Of a DNA stretch of 64,000 nt, positions 45,683 to 54,183 are shown one piece after another (within the stretch, counting starts at the first letter, position 1; every line of letters begins with the position of its first letter). Both the position numbers and the translations under genes were made by a program. The notes beneath the pieces are model-generated. The model saw nothing but the letters and a program-made list of their open reading frames with translations. It had not been told where the DNA came from and made no database searches. The DNA is taken from contig LLKB01000001.1 in assembly GCA_001414325.1 (NCBI GenBank), positions 256,699 through 320,698 of the forward strand, given 5' to 3'. This stretch comes from Butyribacter intestini (GTDB lineage: Bacteria > Bacillota > Clostridia > Lachnospirales > Lachnospiraceae).

Positions 45683-46591
45683 ATGAAGAAATTCAAATCG
45701 GGTTTTGTGACCCTTATAGGCAGACCAAATGTCGGCAAATCAACCCTTATGAACAGACTTATCGGTCAGAAGATAGCCATAACATCAAATAAACCGCAGA
45801 CGACGAGAAACCGTATCCAGACTGTTTATACAGGTGAGGAAGGACAGATAATCTTTCTTGACACTCCCGGTATTCACAAGGCTAAAAATAAACTTGGCGA
45901 GTACATGGTATCCGTTGCCGAGCGTACATTAAAGGAAGTTGATGTTATATTATGGCTTGTTGAGCCAACGACCTTTATAGGTGCAGGTGAGAGACATATC
46001 GCCGAGCAGCTTAAAAATGTTGACACACCCGTGGTTCTTGTTATCAACAAGATAGACACGGTTTCAAAAGCAGAAATACTCACTTTTATCTCAACTTACA
46101 AAGATTTGCTTGATTTTGATGACATTGTTCCGGTATCGGCACTTAAAGGTGAAAATACGGAAGATCTTATGAAAACTATATTCAGTCATCTTGAGGAGGG
46201 ACCTTGCTATTACGATGAAGATACTATTACGGACCAGCCGGAGAGACAGATAGTTGCCGAGATGATAAGGGAGAAAGCTCTTAGAAATCTAAGCGAGGAA
46301 GTACCGCATGGAATAGCTGTCGGCATTGACAGGATGAGAGAACGCAGAGGAAGCGATATCATAGATATAGATGCCACGATAGTCTGTGAGAGAAACTCCC
46401 ACAAGGGTATTATAATAGGAAAGCAGGGAAGTATGCTCAAAAAGATAGGCTCAGATGCGAGGAGAGATATTGAAAATCTGCTGGACTGTAAGGTTAATCT
46501 TAAGCTGTGGGTCAAGGTCAAGAAAGACTGGAGAGACAGCGATTTTCTTATGAAGAACTTTGGTTATGACAGTAAGGAGCTGGAGCAGTAA
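45683..46591 (+). CDS. era: GTPase Era
   Basis: A 302-residue essential GTPase that aids 30S ribosome maturation by binding the 3' end of 16S rRNA. The G domain has G1 GRPNVGKST, G3 DTPG and G4 NKID. The C-terminal KH domain carries IIIGKQGSMLKKIG. A strong CGGAGG precedes the ATG. Order era, yqzL-like, recO is the usual one in Firmicutes. Confidence 0.97.
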   Translation: MKKFKSGFVTLIGRPNVGKSTLMNRLIGQKIAITSNKPQTTRNRIQTVYTGEEGQIIFLDTPGIHKAKNKLGEYMVSVAERTLKEVDVILWLVEPTTFIGAGERHIAEQLKNVDTPVVLVINKIDTVSKAEILTFISTYKDLLDFDDIVPVSALKGENTEDLMKTIFSHLEEGPCYYDEDTITDQPERQIVAEMIREKALRNLSEEVPHGIAVGIDRMRERRGSDIIDIDATIVCERNSHKGIIIGKQGSMLKKIGSDARRDIENLLDCKVNLKLWVKVKKDWRDSDFLMKNFGYDSKELEQ

Positions 46592-46750
46592 ATAGCATGC
46601 CGAAAAAACATATACATAGTTTTTTGCAATAGGTTTGTTCAAATCTAAATGTGTATTACCATATATGGAAATAAATGCAGGAATATAATTGTTTCATCAT
46701 ACAAATCATATTTAGTAGCAGATATAGAAATACAAAGGAGGTTTCTTTAT

Positions 46751-46954
46751 ATGAGTGTGGAGCTGATGGAACATGATGAGGATTTATGGACGAGATTTGT
46801 CAGTACTGGAAGCGTAGAGGATTATCTTAAGTACAGGACTGAGATAAGAAACAGCTTTGATGACAGTGAAATTGCTGATAAGGAAAGAAAAGATGGCAGA
46901 GACAGTTACATTTACCGGGATGATACTGACGGCATCACCGATGAAAGAATTTGA
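46751..46954 (+). CDS. YqzL-like small protein
   Basis: A 67-residue protein. Its core DEDLWTRFVSTGSVEDYLKYRTE matches the YqzL pattern (W-x-x-F-x-x-TG-x-x-x-x-YL), and the position between era and recO is the standard place of yqzL. An acidic C-terminal extension makes it longer than Bacillus YqzL. GGAGGT lies eight bases before the ATG. It overlaps the start of recO by 62 bp. Function unknown. Confidence 0.75.
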   Translation: MSVELMEHDEDLWTRFVSTGSVEDYLKYRTEIRNSFDDSEIADKERKDGRDSYIYRDDTDGITDERI

Positions 46955-47639
46955 TAAGAGGGTGGAGGTTCTCACAAAAGAAAGAGGTCGTATATCAGCG
47001 TTTGCAAGGGGTGCCAGGAGATTAAACAGCACCCTTTCGGCGTGTACGGTTCCTTTTACATTTGGAAAATTTACCTTTTATGAGGGAAGAAATGCTTACA
47101 ATCTTGTGAGTGGAGATATAGAAACTTATTTTGAAGAGATTACGACGGATTATGATGCATTGTGTTATGCATCATATTTTGCTGAAATGGTACAGTATCT
47201 TTCAAGGGAGGGTATTGAGGCGGCGGAGGAACTTCTGCTGATGTATATTACTATGCGTGCACTTCAAAACAGAAGAATATCGTTTGAACTTATAAGAGTT
47301 ATATTTGAGATGCGTCTTATGCTGACGGAAGGTGAGGGGCTGGAACTTTTCAGGTGTCTGCGCTGCGGAAAAGAGGAAGTACATAGTGTATATCTTTCAG
47401 AGGGCGGTCTTATCTGTCGGGAATGTGCGGCAAAAGACAAAAAGCTTTCAAAAGAATATCCGATAGTGCTTAGTGCAGATGCGAAATACACATTACAGTA
47501 TATACTTACAAGTACCCCTGAAAAGCTTTATGCTTTTACAGTCACTGACAGTGTGCTCAATGAATTAAAGCGGTTTATGAAAAGTTATCTTGCAAGGTAT
47601 CTGCCGCATAAATTTAAGACTTTGGACTTTATTGTCTGA
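46893..47639 (+). CDS. recO: DNA repair protein RecO
   Basis: A 248-residue protein that with RecR loads RecA onto SSB-coated DNA. An OB-fold N-terminus (VTFTGMILTASPMKEFDKRVEVLTKERGR) is followed by a helical domain and a zinc site with CLRCG and CREC. The start at 46893 has AAGGAAAG before it; a longer frame to 46857 adds non-family residues. It overlaps the YqzL-like gene, which implies coupled translation. Confidence 0.93.
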   Translation: MAETVTFTGMILTASPMKEFDKRVEVLTKERGRISAFARGARRLNSTLSACTVPFTFGKFTFYEGRNAYNLVSGDIETYFEEITTDYDALCYASYFAEMVQYLSREGIEAAEELLLMYITMRALQNRRISFELIRVIFEMRLMLTEGEGLELFRCLRCGKEEVHSVYLSEGGLICRECAAKDKKLSKEYPIVLSADAKYTLQYILTSTPEKLYAFTVTDSVLNELKRFMKSYLARYLPHKFKTLDFIV

Positions 47640-47846
47640 AAACATTGCAATAAATGAGGTTCAATGGTATATTTTTGTATAAGTGTTTGAATACCTGCGG
47701 AGTTAGCCGGTTGCAAGGAGAATGAAGCAGGAAACCTGTTGGTTTTATACAATGGGTACACATATGCACAATAATAGTTATGGTTTACTTATTGTGTGCG
47801 TAATAAACAATTTAAAACGAACTAACAGAAATTGGAGGAAAACGAC
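47640..47846. other. leader of glycyl-tRNA synthetase
   Basis: No T-box sequence is found here. A hairpin-forming stretch (CACAATAA near 47768 with TTATTGTG near 47789) and an AGCAGG-AAACCTG segment are visible. A 102-aa frame that starts here overlaps the synthetase in another frame and is rejected. Confidence 0.35.
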
Positions 47847-49235
47847 ATGGAAAAGACAATGGACAAGATGGTTGCACTTGCAAAAGCAAGAGGTTTTATT
47901 TATCCGGGGTCAGAGATATATGGCGGACTTGCAAATACATGGGATTATGGAAACCTTGGTGTTGAGCTTAAAAATAATGTTAAACAGGCATGGTGGAAGA
48001 AATTCATCCGTGAGAGCAAGTACAATGTAGGAATCGACTGTGCAATCCTTATGAACCCTCAGACATGGGTAGCATCAGGTCATCTTGGAAGTTTCTCAGA
48101 TCCGCTTATGGATTGTAAAGATTGTCATGAGAGATTTAGGGCAGATAAGATTATCGAAGACTATATGCAGGAAAACGGCATTGAGATAGAGGGAAGTGTT
48201 GACGGCTGGTCAAATGAAGAGATGCAGAAATATATTGAGGAACATGAGATTGCCTGCCCTTCATGCGGAAAACACAACTTTACTGAAATTCGCCAGTTCA
48301 ATCTTATGTTCAAGACATTCCAGGGCGTTACCGAAGATGCTAAAAATACGGTTTATCTCCGTCCTGAGACGGCACAGGGTATTTTTGTAAACTTTAAAAA
48401 TGTTCAGCGTACATCACGCAAGAAAGTGCCATTTGGTATCGGACAGATAGGTAAGTCATTCAGAAATGAGATAACACCGGGTAATTTTACATTCCGTACA
48501 AGAGAGTTTGAGCAGATGGAACTTGAATTTTTCTGCAAGCCTGACACAGACCTTGAGTGGTTTGCATACTGGAAAGATTATTGTATCAACTGGCTTAAAA
48601 CACTTGGCATCAAAGAAGATGAGATGCGTGTGCGTGACCATGAGAAAGAAGAGCTTTCTTTCTACAGCAAAGCAACATCTGATATAGAATTTCTTTTCCC
48701 ATTCGGATGGGGCGAGCTTTGGGGAATAGCTGACCGTACAGACTATGACCTTACACAGCACCAGAATGTATCAGGTGAGGACATGAGCTACTTTGATGAT
48801 TCGACAAATGAGAAATATATCCCATATGTAATCGAGCCATCACTCGGAGCAGACCGTGTGACACTTGCATTCCTCTGCAGTGCATATGATGAGGAAGAAC
48901 TTGAGGGAGGAGATACCCGTACCGTAATGCATTTCCATCCGGCAATCGCACCTGTAAAGGTTGCAATCCTTCCACTTTCAAAGAAACTTTCAGAGCAGGC
49001 AGAAGAAATCTATACAAAGCTTAGCAAAACATACAATTGTGAATTTGATGACAGAGGAAATATTGGAAAGAGATACCGCCGTCAGGATGAGATAGGAACT
49101 CCATATTGCATCACATATGACTTTGATTCAGTAGAGGACGGAGCAGTGACAGTTCGTGACAGAGATTCAATGGAGCAGGAGCGTATCAAGATAGAAGACC
49201 TTGAGAATTACTTTGCAAATAAATTTGAGTTTTAA
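47847..49235 (+). CDS. glyS: glycyl-tRNA synthetase (homodimeric type)
   Basis: A 462-residue class II synthetase charging tRNA-Gly, of the single-chain alpha2 form. Motif 2 region [21 protein letters not shown] and motif 3 [12 protein letters not shown] are present; the N-terminal part has [15 protein letters not shown], and a Cys-rich insert ([14 protein letters not shown]) fits zinc binding. An anticodon-binding domain forms the last 110 residues. GGAGG lies eight bases before ATG 47847. Single gene, followed by a repeat element. Confidence 0.96.
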   Translation: MEKTMDKMVALAKARGFIYPGSEIYGGLANTWDYGNLGVELKNNVKQAWWKKFIRESKYNVGIDCAILMNPQTWVASGHLGSFSDPLMDCKDCHERFRADKIIEDYMQENGIEIEGSVDGWSNEEMQKYIEEHEIACPSCGKHNFTEIRQFNLMFKTFQGVTEDAKNTVYLRPETAQGIFVNFKNVQRTSRKKVPFGIGQIGKSFRNEITPGNFTFRTREFEQMELEFFCKPDTDLEWFAYWKDYCINWLKTLGIKEDEMRVRDHEKEELSFYSKATSDIEFLFPFGWGELWGIADRTDYDLTQHQNVSGEDMSYFDDSTNEKYIPYVIEPSLGADRVTLAFLCSAYDEEELEGGDTRTVMHFHPAIAPVKVAILPLSKKLSEQAEEIYTKLSKTYNCEFDDRGNIGKRYRRQDEIGTPYCITYDFDSVEDGAVTVRDRDSMEQERIKIEDLENYFANKFEF

Positions 49236-49244
49236 TTGTTATTA

Positions 49245-49338
49245 GTAACAGTTCAGGACACTAGCATAAAAAGAGAATTTGGCATACAATGAACAAGCTC
49301 ATTGTATGCCAATTATCTTTTTATATCTGAACTGTTAC
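49245..49338. repeat. dispersed GTAACAGTTCAG element, copy C
   Basis: A 94-bp element with end repeats GTAACAGTTCAG (49245-49256) and CTGAACTGTTAC (49327-49338). Inside is one long hairpin around CAATGA-ACAAGC-TCATTG, equivalent to the second hairpin of copy B. The hairpin and T-rich arm could also end glyS transcription. Confidence 0.75.
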
Positions 49339-49618
49339 TAATTAATTATCACCTTAAGAAAAATGTAATATTTGAAAAAAATGTGTCATGACACAACAAT
49401 ACCATACTTTTTAGTGCATATTACATAAAAAAAATGCATATAAATCAAAGTGAATTGTGGAAAAATCACATATAACATATGACTATTGTTGAAAATTGCC
49501 TATAATAATGAAAAATATACAAAGTTTTTAGGACAATTTACGATTGCGTGATTTTATAAACCATGCTAAAATCCTTGATGTAACTAAAATTAAACCAATA
49601 TTAAGGGGGAAACGAAAA
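49339..49618 (+). promoter_or_regulatory. promoter region of the Lys-rich secreted protein
   Basis: An AT-rich gap with a perfect 14-bp palindrome TGTGTCATGACACA (49382-49395) that could be an operator, and a consensus -10 TATAAT at 49501-49506. The -35 (TATGAC, 17 bases upstream) is weak, as for an activated promoter. No gene seen. Confidence 0.4.
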
Positions 49619-50929
49619 ATGAAGTTATCCACAGGAATGAAAAAAGCCCTTTCTATGTTTCTTACAGCTGCACTTGTAGTTTCAGGTGTTTATGTAAGCG
49701 ATGGAAAGGCATCTGCTAAAGAACAGGTTTTAGCAGTAACAGCAGGTACTACAAACAGTATCAAAGTTGAAACAAATGTAAAAGTTGCAACAAGTGCAGA
49801 GATTACATTTGTAAAACCTTCAACTTTCGCAGGCGTTGAACTTACTGGTGCAGCAACAAACGGTGTTGTTGCAATAGCAAAGGCAGCAACAAATGCAGCA
49901 ACAGCAGAGTACATAGTTGATGTTTATGCAAGCAAAGTTGTAGTAGCAACAAAAGAAGCTGTAGAAACAACAGCTCCAGCAAAGACAGACGCTCCAGCAA
50001 AGACAGATGCTCCAGCAAAGACAGACGCTCCAGCAAAGACAGACGCTCCAGCAGCAACAGAGGCAACAAAAAACACACAGTCATTAAAATCTTCAAAGAA
50101 AGCTGCAAAAGCAGTTGAAGAAAAGACAGTTGAGAAGGTTGTTGAAGAGAAGACAAAAGTTGCTACAATCGTTGTTAAAGTTACAGCAGCTACAAAGCCA
50201 TCAACAACTCCGTCAACAAAACCAGCAGCAACAGCAACAGCTCCAGCAGCAACAGCAACAGCTCCGGCAGCAACAGCAACAACTCCAGCTACAACAGTTC
50301 CAACAACAGCTCCAACAACAGCTCCAACAACAGCTCCAACAACAGCTCCAACAAAGAAGCCTGCAAAGAGCAAAGCTAAATTTACAGTAGCTAAGAAGGT
50401 TGTTATCGCAGCAGGAAAGTCTAAGACTATTAAGTACACAGCTAAGGATACAAAGGGTAAGACAATCAAAGCTAAAGTATCTAAGAAAGCAAACAAGAAG
50501 TACGCTACAGTTAAGGTTACATCAAGCAAGAAGATAAAGATTACAGTACCTAAGAAAGCTAAGAAATATAAGGGATACTATGGTACAGTAACACTTAAGG
50601 CTGGAAAGAAGACAGCTAAGGTTAAGATTTATGTTCAGAACAAGACAACTAAGGCTAAGGCTGCTAAGAAGAAAGTAACAGTTAAGAAGAATAAGACAGC
50701 TAAGGTTACAGTTAAGGTTACAGCTCAGAACAAGAAGAAAGCTACAACAGATACAGTTAAGGTTACAATTCCTAAGTCTAAGAAGAAATATTTGACATAT
50801 AAGTCAGCAAAAGCTTCTAAGGGTAAAGTAGTTGTTTCACTTAAAGCTAAGAAGAAGAAAGTTAGCAAAGTACCTGTAACAATCAAAGTAGGAAGCAAGA
50901 AAGTAAAGGTAACTGTTAGAGTTAAATAA
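49619..50929 (+). CDS. secreted Lys/Thr/Ala-rich low-complexity protein
   Basis: A 436-residue protein. A signal peptide (MKLSTGMKKALSMFLTAALV and on to about 33) precedes a short folded region. Then come low-complexity linkers: PAKTDA repeated four times, PAATATA repeats, and TTAP repeated four times, all typical of wall-spanning linkers. The C-terminal 170 residues are very rich in Lys (about one in three) and form beta-strand-like repeats (VKVTVKKNKTAKVTVKV), suggesting Ig-like modules with a basic surface. No sortase motif is seen; attachment to anionic wall polymers by charge is inferred. AGGGGG precedes the ATG. Single gene with terminator. Function unknown. Confidence 0.75.
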   Translation: MKLSTGMKKALSMFLTAALVVSGVYVSDGKASAKEQVLAVTAGTTNSIKVETNVKVATSAEITFVKPSTFAGVELTGAATNGVVAIAKAATNAATAEYIVDVYASKVVVATKEAVETTAPAKTDAPAKTDAPAKTDAPAKTDAPAATEATKNTQSLKSSKKAAKAVEEKTVEKVVEEKTKVATIVVKVTAATKPSTTPSTKPAATATAPAATATAPAATATTPATTVPTTAPTTAPTTAPTTAPTKKPAKSKAKFTVAKKVVIAAGKSKTIKYTAKDTKGKTIKAKVSKKANKKYATVKVTSSKKIKITVPKKAKKYKGYYGTVTLKAGKKTAKVKIYVQNKTTKAKAAKKKVTVKKNKTAKVTVKVTAQNKKKATTDTVKVTIPKSKKKYLTYKSAKASKGKVVVSLKAKKKKVSKVPVTIKVGSKKVKVTVRVK

Positions 50930-50997
50930 TTGACCGAGCGATAGTGAGGGAAAACTTTAAAAAGTTGATAAACTTATCTTGATAATACAAATTATAT

Positions 50998-51037
50998 ACC
51001 AGCCACACGCAATAGCGTGTGGCTGGTTTGTCTTTTC
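50998..51037 (+). terminator. terminator after the Lys-rich secreted protein
   Basis: ACCAGCCACACGC (50998-51010) pairs perfectly with GCGTGTGGCTGGT (51015-51027), loop AATA, followed by TTGTCTTTT. Confidence 0.92.
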
Positions 51038-51126
51038 AGAAAATAAAAAATAAGACAATATGCAAAGGGTAAATAATATATATCGAGATGGCAGAATATC
51101 TTGTAAAACCTGAGGAGGTGTTTGAT

Positions 51127-51492
51127 ATGTATTCAGAAGCATTAAGAATATTAGATGAAAATACCGTAAAGTATATGGTAGATGAACTTAAGGATGAGAA
51201 CAAAGAACTTAAAGGAATAAATATTCAGCTAGAAGGAGAGAATACGGAACTTAAGGGGAAAAATATTCAGCTAGAAGGAAAAAATACTCAGCTAGAAGGA
51301 GAGAATACGGAACTTAAGGGAAAGAATGTAGAACTAAATGATAAGATAATTGATTTTCAGAAGAAACAGTTGCAACAGGACAAAAAAGAAAAGGAAGTTA
51401 TTAAAAATATGTATAAAGCTAATCTTACGATAGAGCAGATAGCTGAAATCACAGGAAATGATATTGGGGTGATTAAAAACATTATTAAATAA
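51127..51492 (+). CDS. coiled-coil repeat protein with small C-terminal helical motif
   Basis: A 121-residue protein. Residues about 10-90 are a coiled coil with a seven-residue repeat (IQLEGEN, TELKGKN). The last 27 residues (YKANLTIEQIAEITGNDIGVIKNII) form a small helix-turn-helix-like unit common at the end of Rpn/PD-(D/E)XK transposase-family nucleases. It may be a C-terminal remnant of such a gene that kept its own expression, or a small regulator; no nuclease part is seen. GAGGAGGTG lies six bases before ATG 51127; the frame extends to 51088 with a weaker site. Confidence 0.6.
   Translation: MYSEALRILDENTVKYMVDELKDENKELKGINIQLEGENTELKGKNIQLEGKNTQLEGENTELKGKNVELNDKIIDFQKKQLQQDKKEKEVIKNMYKANLTIEQIAEITGNDIGVIKNIIK
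51223..51336 (+). repeat. coding tandem repeat of the coiled coil
   Basis: In-frame units of 21 and 42 bases (AATATTCAGCTAGAAGGA and GAGAATACGGAACTTAAGG) recur with near-identical bases, so copy number could change by slippage or recombination without breaking the frame. Confidence 0.65.
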
Positions 51493-51658
51493 AGCAGACT
51501 ACGATAGAAAAAATTCCACATACAAATATATTTAGAGAGAATTTTTTGTTGTGTGTATGTGAAAATTTCAGTGTATATGAGAATAGCTGGGGGACAAAAT
51601 ATTTTTTGTCCCAATATTATAAGTATATAATGATGTAACAGAAAGGAAGAAAGATATA

Positions 51659-52333
51659 ATGAAATACAGAAAAGCACTTACATTCAGTTATGATGATGGA
51701 ATAGAGCAGGACAGAAAACTTGTTGAGATATTTAACAGATATGGTATGAAAGCAACATTTAATCTAAATACAGGAATACAGTCTCCTGAAAGTAATTTTG
51801 AAATAGAGGGTGTGCACATAAACAGGATGAAACAGGATGGACTTGCCGAGCTTTATAAAGGACATGAGATAGCAACACATGGTCTTACTCATGCAGCACC
51901 AACAGATATGACAAAAGAGGAACTTGACAAAGAATTTATAACGGATATGAAAAATATTGAGAGAATATACGGTACATATCCGGTAGGAATGGCATATGCG
52001 TATGGCTGTGTGAATGATACGGTAGCCAAGTATCTCAAATCAATCGGAATAAAATATGGAAGAACAGTAGAATCGTCACATTCGTTTGAGATACCAAAAG
52101 AACCTATAAAATTAAAAGCAACCTGTCACCACGATGATGAAATGCTGTTTGAACTTGCCGAAAAATTCATAAAAGCAGAACCAAAAGAGGATGAGCCGAT
52201 GCTGTTTTATGTGTGGGGACACAGCTATGAATTTGATGTAAACAATAACTGGGACAGAATAGAAAAATTCTGTAAAATGATGGCAGGCAGGGACGACATT
52301 TTCTACGGAACCAATAGGGAATGTCTTGTTTAG
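51659..52333 (+). CDS. polysaccharide deacetylase family protein
   Basis: A 224-residue protein with the NodB-like deacetylase fold. Motif 1 is FSYDDGIEQD (usually TFDDG) with the catalytic and metal Asp, and motif 2 is HGLTH with two metal-binding His. HDDE near the C-terminus may supply the later His. No signal peptide or membrane helix is visible, so it is likely cytoplasmic, with an unidentified N-acetylated carbohydrate as substrate. AAGGAAG precedes the ATG. Single gene, convergent with the next one. Confidence 0.85.
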   Translation: MKYRKALTFSYDDGIEQDRKLVEIFNRYGMKATFNLNTGIQSPESNFEIEGVHINRMKQDGLAELYKGHEIATHGLTHAAPTDMTKEELDKEFITDMKNIERIYGTYPVGMAYAYGCVNDTVAKYLKSIGIKYGRTVESSHSFEIPKEPIKLKATCHHDDEMLFELAEKFIKAEPKEDEPMLFYVWGHSYEFDVNNNWDRIEKFCKMMAGRDDIFYGTNRECLV

Positions 52334-52516
52334 TAATTCTAAGAGGATGCATATATTGATGTGAAATTTCAGGCTCATGAACGGCTCTCGCCTCGGAGAA
52401 CATCGTAGCTTTAAGAAAGAATTTTACACATTCAGATAAACATTCCACATTTTAAATTTAGACAAATACTTTTATAATAATGTTACAGAATATTTTTGAA
52501 ATTATGATAACAAACA

Positions 52517-52590
52517 GGAGAAGCCGTATATATAATTCTGTAATGGCATTTACAAGCGTGCCATCGAGGAATTATATATACGGCTTCTCC
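52517..52590. terminator. long hairpin between convergent genes
   Basis: A perfect 22-bp inverted repeat (52517-52538 with 52569-52590, beginning GGAGAAGCCGTATATATAAT) enclosing a second hairpin TGGCA/TGCCA. There is no T-run, so it may act as a transcript end or RNA-stability structure for both genes, or be a small mobile palindrome. Confidence 0.55.
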
Positions 52591-52615
52591 GTCCGTTATC
52601 CGTTGGCCAAATAAA

Positions 52616-53959
52616 TCACTTAAAAACTTTCTTTAGATTAGCAATCTCTTTTGCAGCTGCTTTTCTATTCAGATCGGCATATGAGAAAAGAACATAACCG
52701 CTGACTTTCTTTGTGCTTCTTCCATATAAAACTTCACGCTTTAAGATGGTGTTGCTTTTTGACCAGCCTATGTCGTACACGGCTTTTGCCTGTGACTTTG
52801 AAAGACCGGCTCTGTATCCGGCAAGACCTATATAGAGTTTTACATTTTTATTTCTTTTCAGATTTGCCCATCGTTTGCAAGTTGCTTTGTAAGGGCATAC
52901 AGTATGTGTGAATGTCCAGTATATCTGAGGGCAGATATAGTCGATATAGCCGGTTGATGACATCCATTTTTTAACATCACAGTAATAACTGTTGTTTAGA
53001 TAGAGATTGTCAAGATTTCCGGCAGGACTTACACCAAAGACAGCTTTTTTTCTTGTTGTTTTTACTGTCTTGTAAACTTTTTTGATAAGCAGGTCAACAT
53101 TTTGTCTTCTCCAATTTACGATGCCGTAATATTTTTTTCCACTCTTTTTTCTGGCTTTAACATAATAATTATATTCAGGTCGGTCAAAGTTTTTCTTGTA
53201 TGCAGTTCCAAGATTTGGGTAGAAGTAATCATCAAAATGTATTCCGTCTACATTATAATTTTTAACTATCTCTTTTACTCCGTTGTTAATGAGATTTCGC
53301 ACATCAGGTTTTGCGGGATTGTAATAGAGTCCACCATTGTATTTTAATACATTTCTTCTCTTTGCCTTTGAAGAAGATTTTGCCCATTTATATGCATATG
53401 AATTTTTTGGGATTGTATTAATGTTTGTTGTCGATGAAGAAATCCTGTAAGGATTGAGCCATGCATGGACTGAAAGTCCCATTCCGTGAGCTTTATCGAC
53501 CATTATCTTTAACGGGTCAAATCCCGGATTTTTTCCGGCAGTTCCTGATGCATATACTGACCACGGGAAATATTTAGATGGATACATTGCATCTGAAAAC
53601 ATTCGTGCGTGGACAAATACCGTGTTATATCCGTTTGATTTACACTTTTTGAAAACTTTTGTTATGTAGTTGGTGAAGCTTTTCTTTGTGTATCCCTTGC
53701 TGCTATAGCTTAAAAATGACACCCACACACCGCGAAGCTCTTTAGATGAGACAGCACTTCCGCTGGAGACAGCACTTCCCGAAGCAGCAGTGGCAGCCGC
53801 TTTCACGGAATTTACCTGTGTGTTATTCTGTGATGATGCATAGCCGTCATTTTGCTGTCCGGTTATACATACGATAATTGCACAACAGAGAAAGAGGGCG
53901 AGAGCCATAAAAAACGGCTGGCGGCCTGAGTTGTGTTTGTTAGTGTTTGTTGTTTTCAT
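52616..53959 (-). CDS. secreted GHL10-like (DUF187/YngK) glycosyl hydrolase
   Basis: A 447-residue secreted protein. A basic start and hydrophobic stretch (PFFMALALFLCCAIIVCITG) form a signal peptide or anchor. A Ser-Gly-rich linker (ASGSAVSSGSAVSS) leads to the TIM-barrel domain: ELRGVWVSF at its beginning, NTVFVHARMFSDAMYPS, HAWLNPYR, VDGIHFDDYFYP (with acidic residues at the likely site) and YICPQIYWTF. These are signatures of the glycosyl-hydrolase-like 10 family, thought to act on wall or exopolysaccharide. ATG 53959 follows GGGGAT; the longer frame to 54154 is rejected. The tail is rich in Lys. Confidence 0.85.
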   Translation of the reverse strand: MKTTNTNKHNSGRQPFFMALALFLCCAIIVCITGQQNDGYASSQNNTQVNSVKAAATAASGSAVSSGSAVSSKELRGVWVSFLSYSSKGYTKKSFTNYITKVFKKCKSNGYNTVFVHARMFSDAMYPSKYFPWSVYASGTAGKNPGFDPLKIMVDKAHGMGLSVHAWLNPYRISSSTTNINTIPKNSYAYKWAKSSSKAKRRNVLKYNGGLYYNPAKPDVRNLINNGVKEIVKNYNVDGIHFDDYFYPNLGTAYKKNFDRPEYNYYVKARKKSGKKYYGIVNWRRQNVDLLIKKVYKTVKTTRKKAVFGVSPAGNLDNLYLNNSYYCDVKKWMSSTGYIDYICPQIYWTFTHTVCPYKATCKRWANLKRNKNVKLYIGLAGYRAGLSKSQAKAVYDIGWSKSNTILKREVLYGRSTKKVSGYVLFSYADLNRKAAAKEIANLKKVFK

Positions 53960-54183
53960 ATTTATCCCCATTTCTGCACACTTTTTAATATCATATTTGT
54001 GTCGGGTGTGCACAGACACAAAATTTGTTTTAATGTATAGGAAAAATGCCTGCCACTGAAAAACAGGGGCAGGCACTTCATTTGTATGCATATATCTTAT
54101 AATGTTGTGGTCAAATGGCATTTTGCCCCCAACTGATGCCATGGACTGCAGCATTGCTATCTGCCTTTGACCTTTGCATCATT

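Noticed and set aside
47722-48030. 102-aa frame overlapping the start of glycyl-tRNA synthetase
   Set aside because: Out of frame with a clear gene, and residues after 47847 are a shadow of it.
49970-50060. short direct repeats that could suggest a CRISPR array
   Set aside because: The 18-base repeats are contiguous, in frame and encode PAKTDA; there are no spacers.
50115-50390. 91-aa Gln-rich frame and Leu/Ala-rich minus-strand frames (49842-50156, 49924-50529)
   Set aside because: Low-complexity shadows of the repeat-coding region of the Lys-rich secreted protein.
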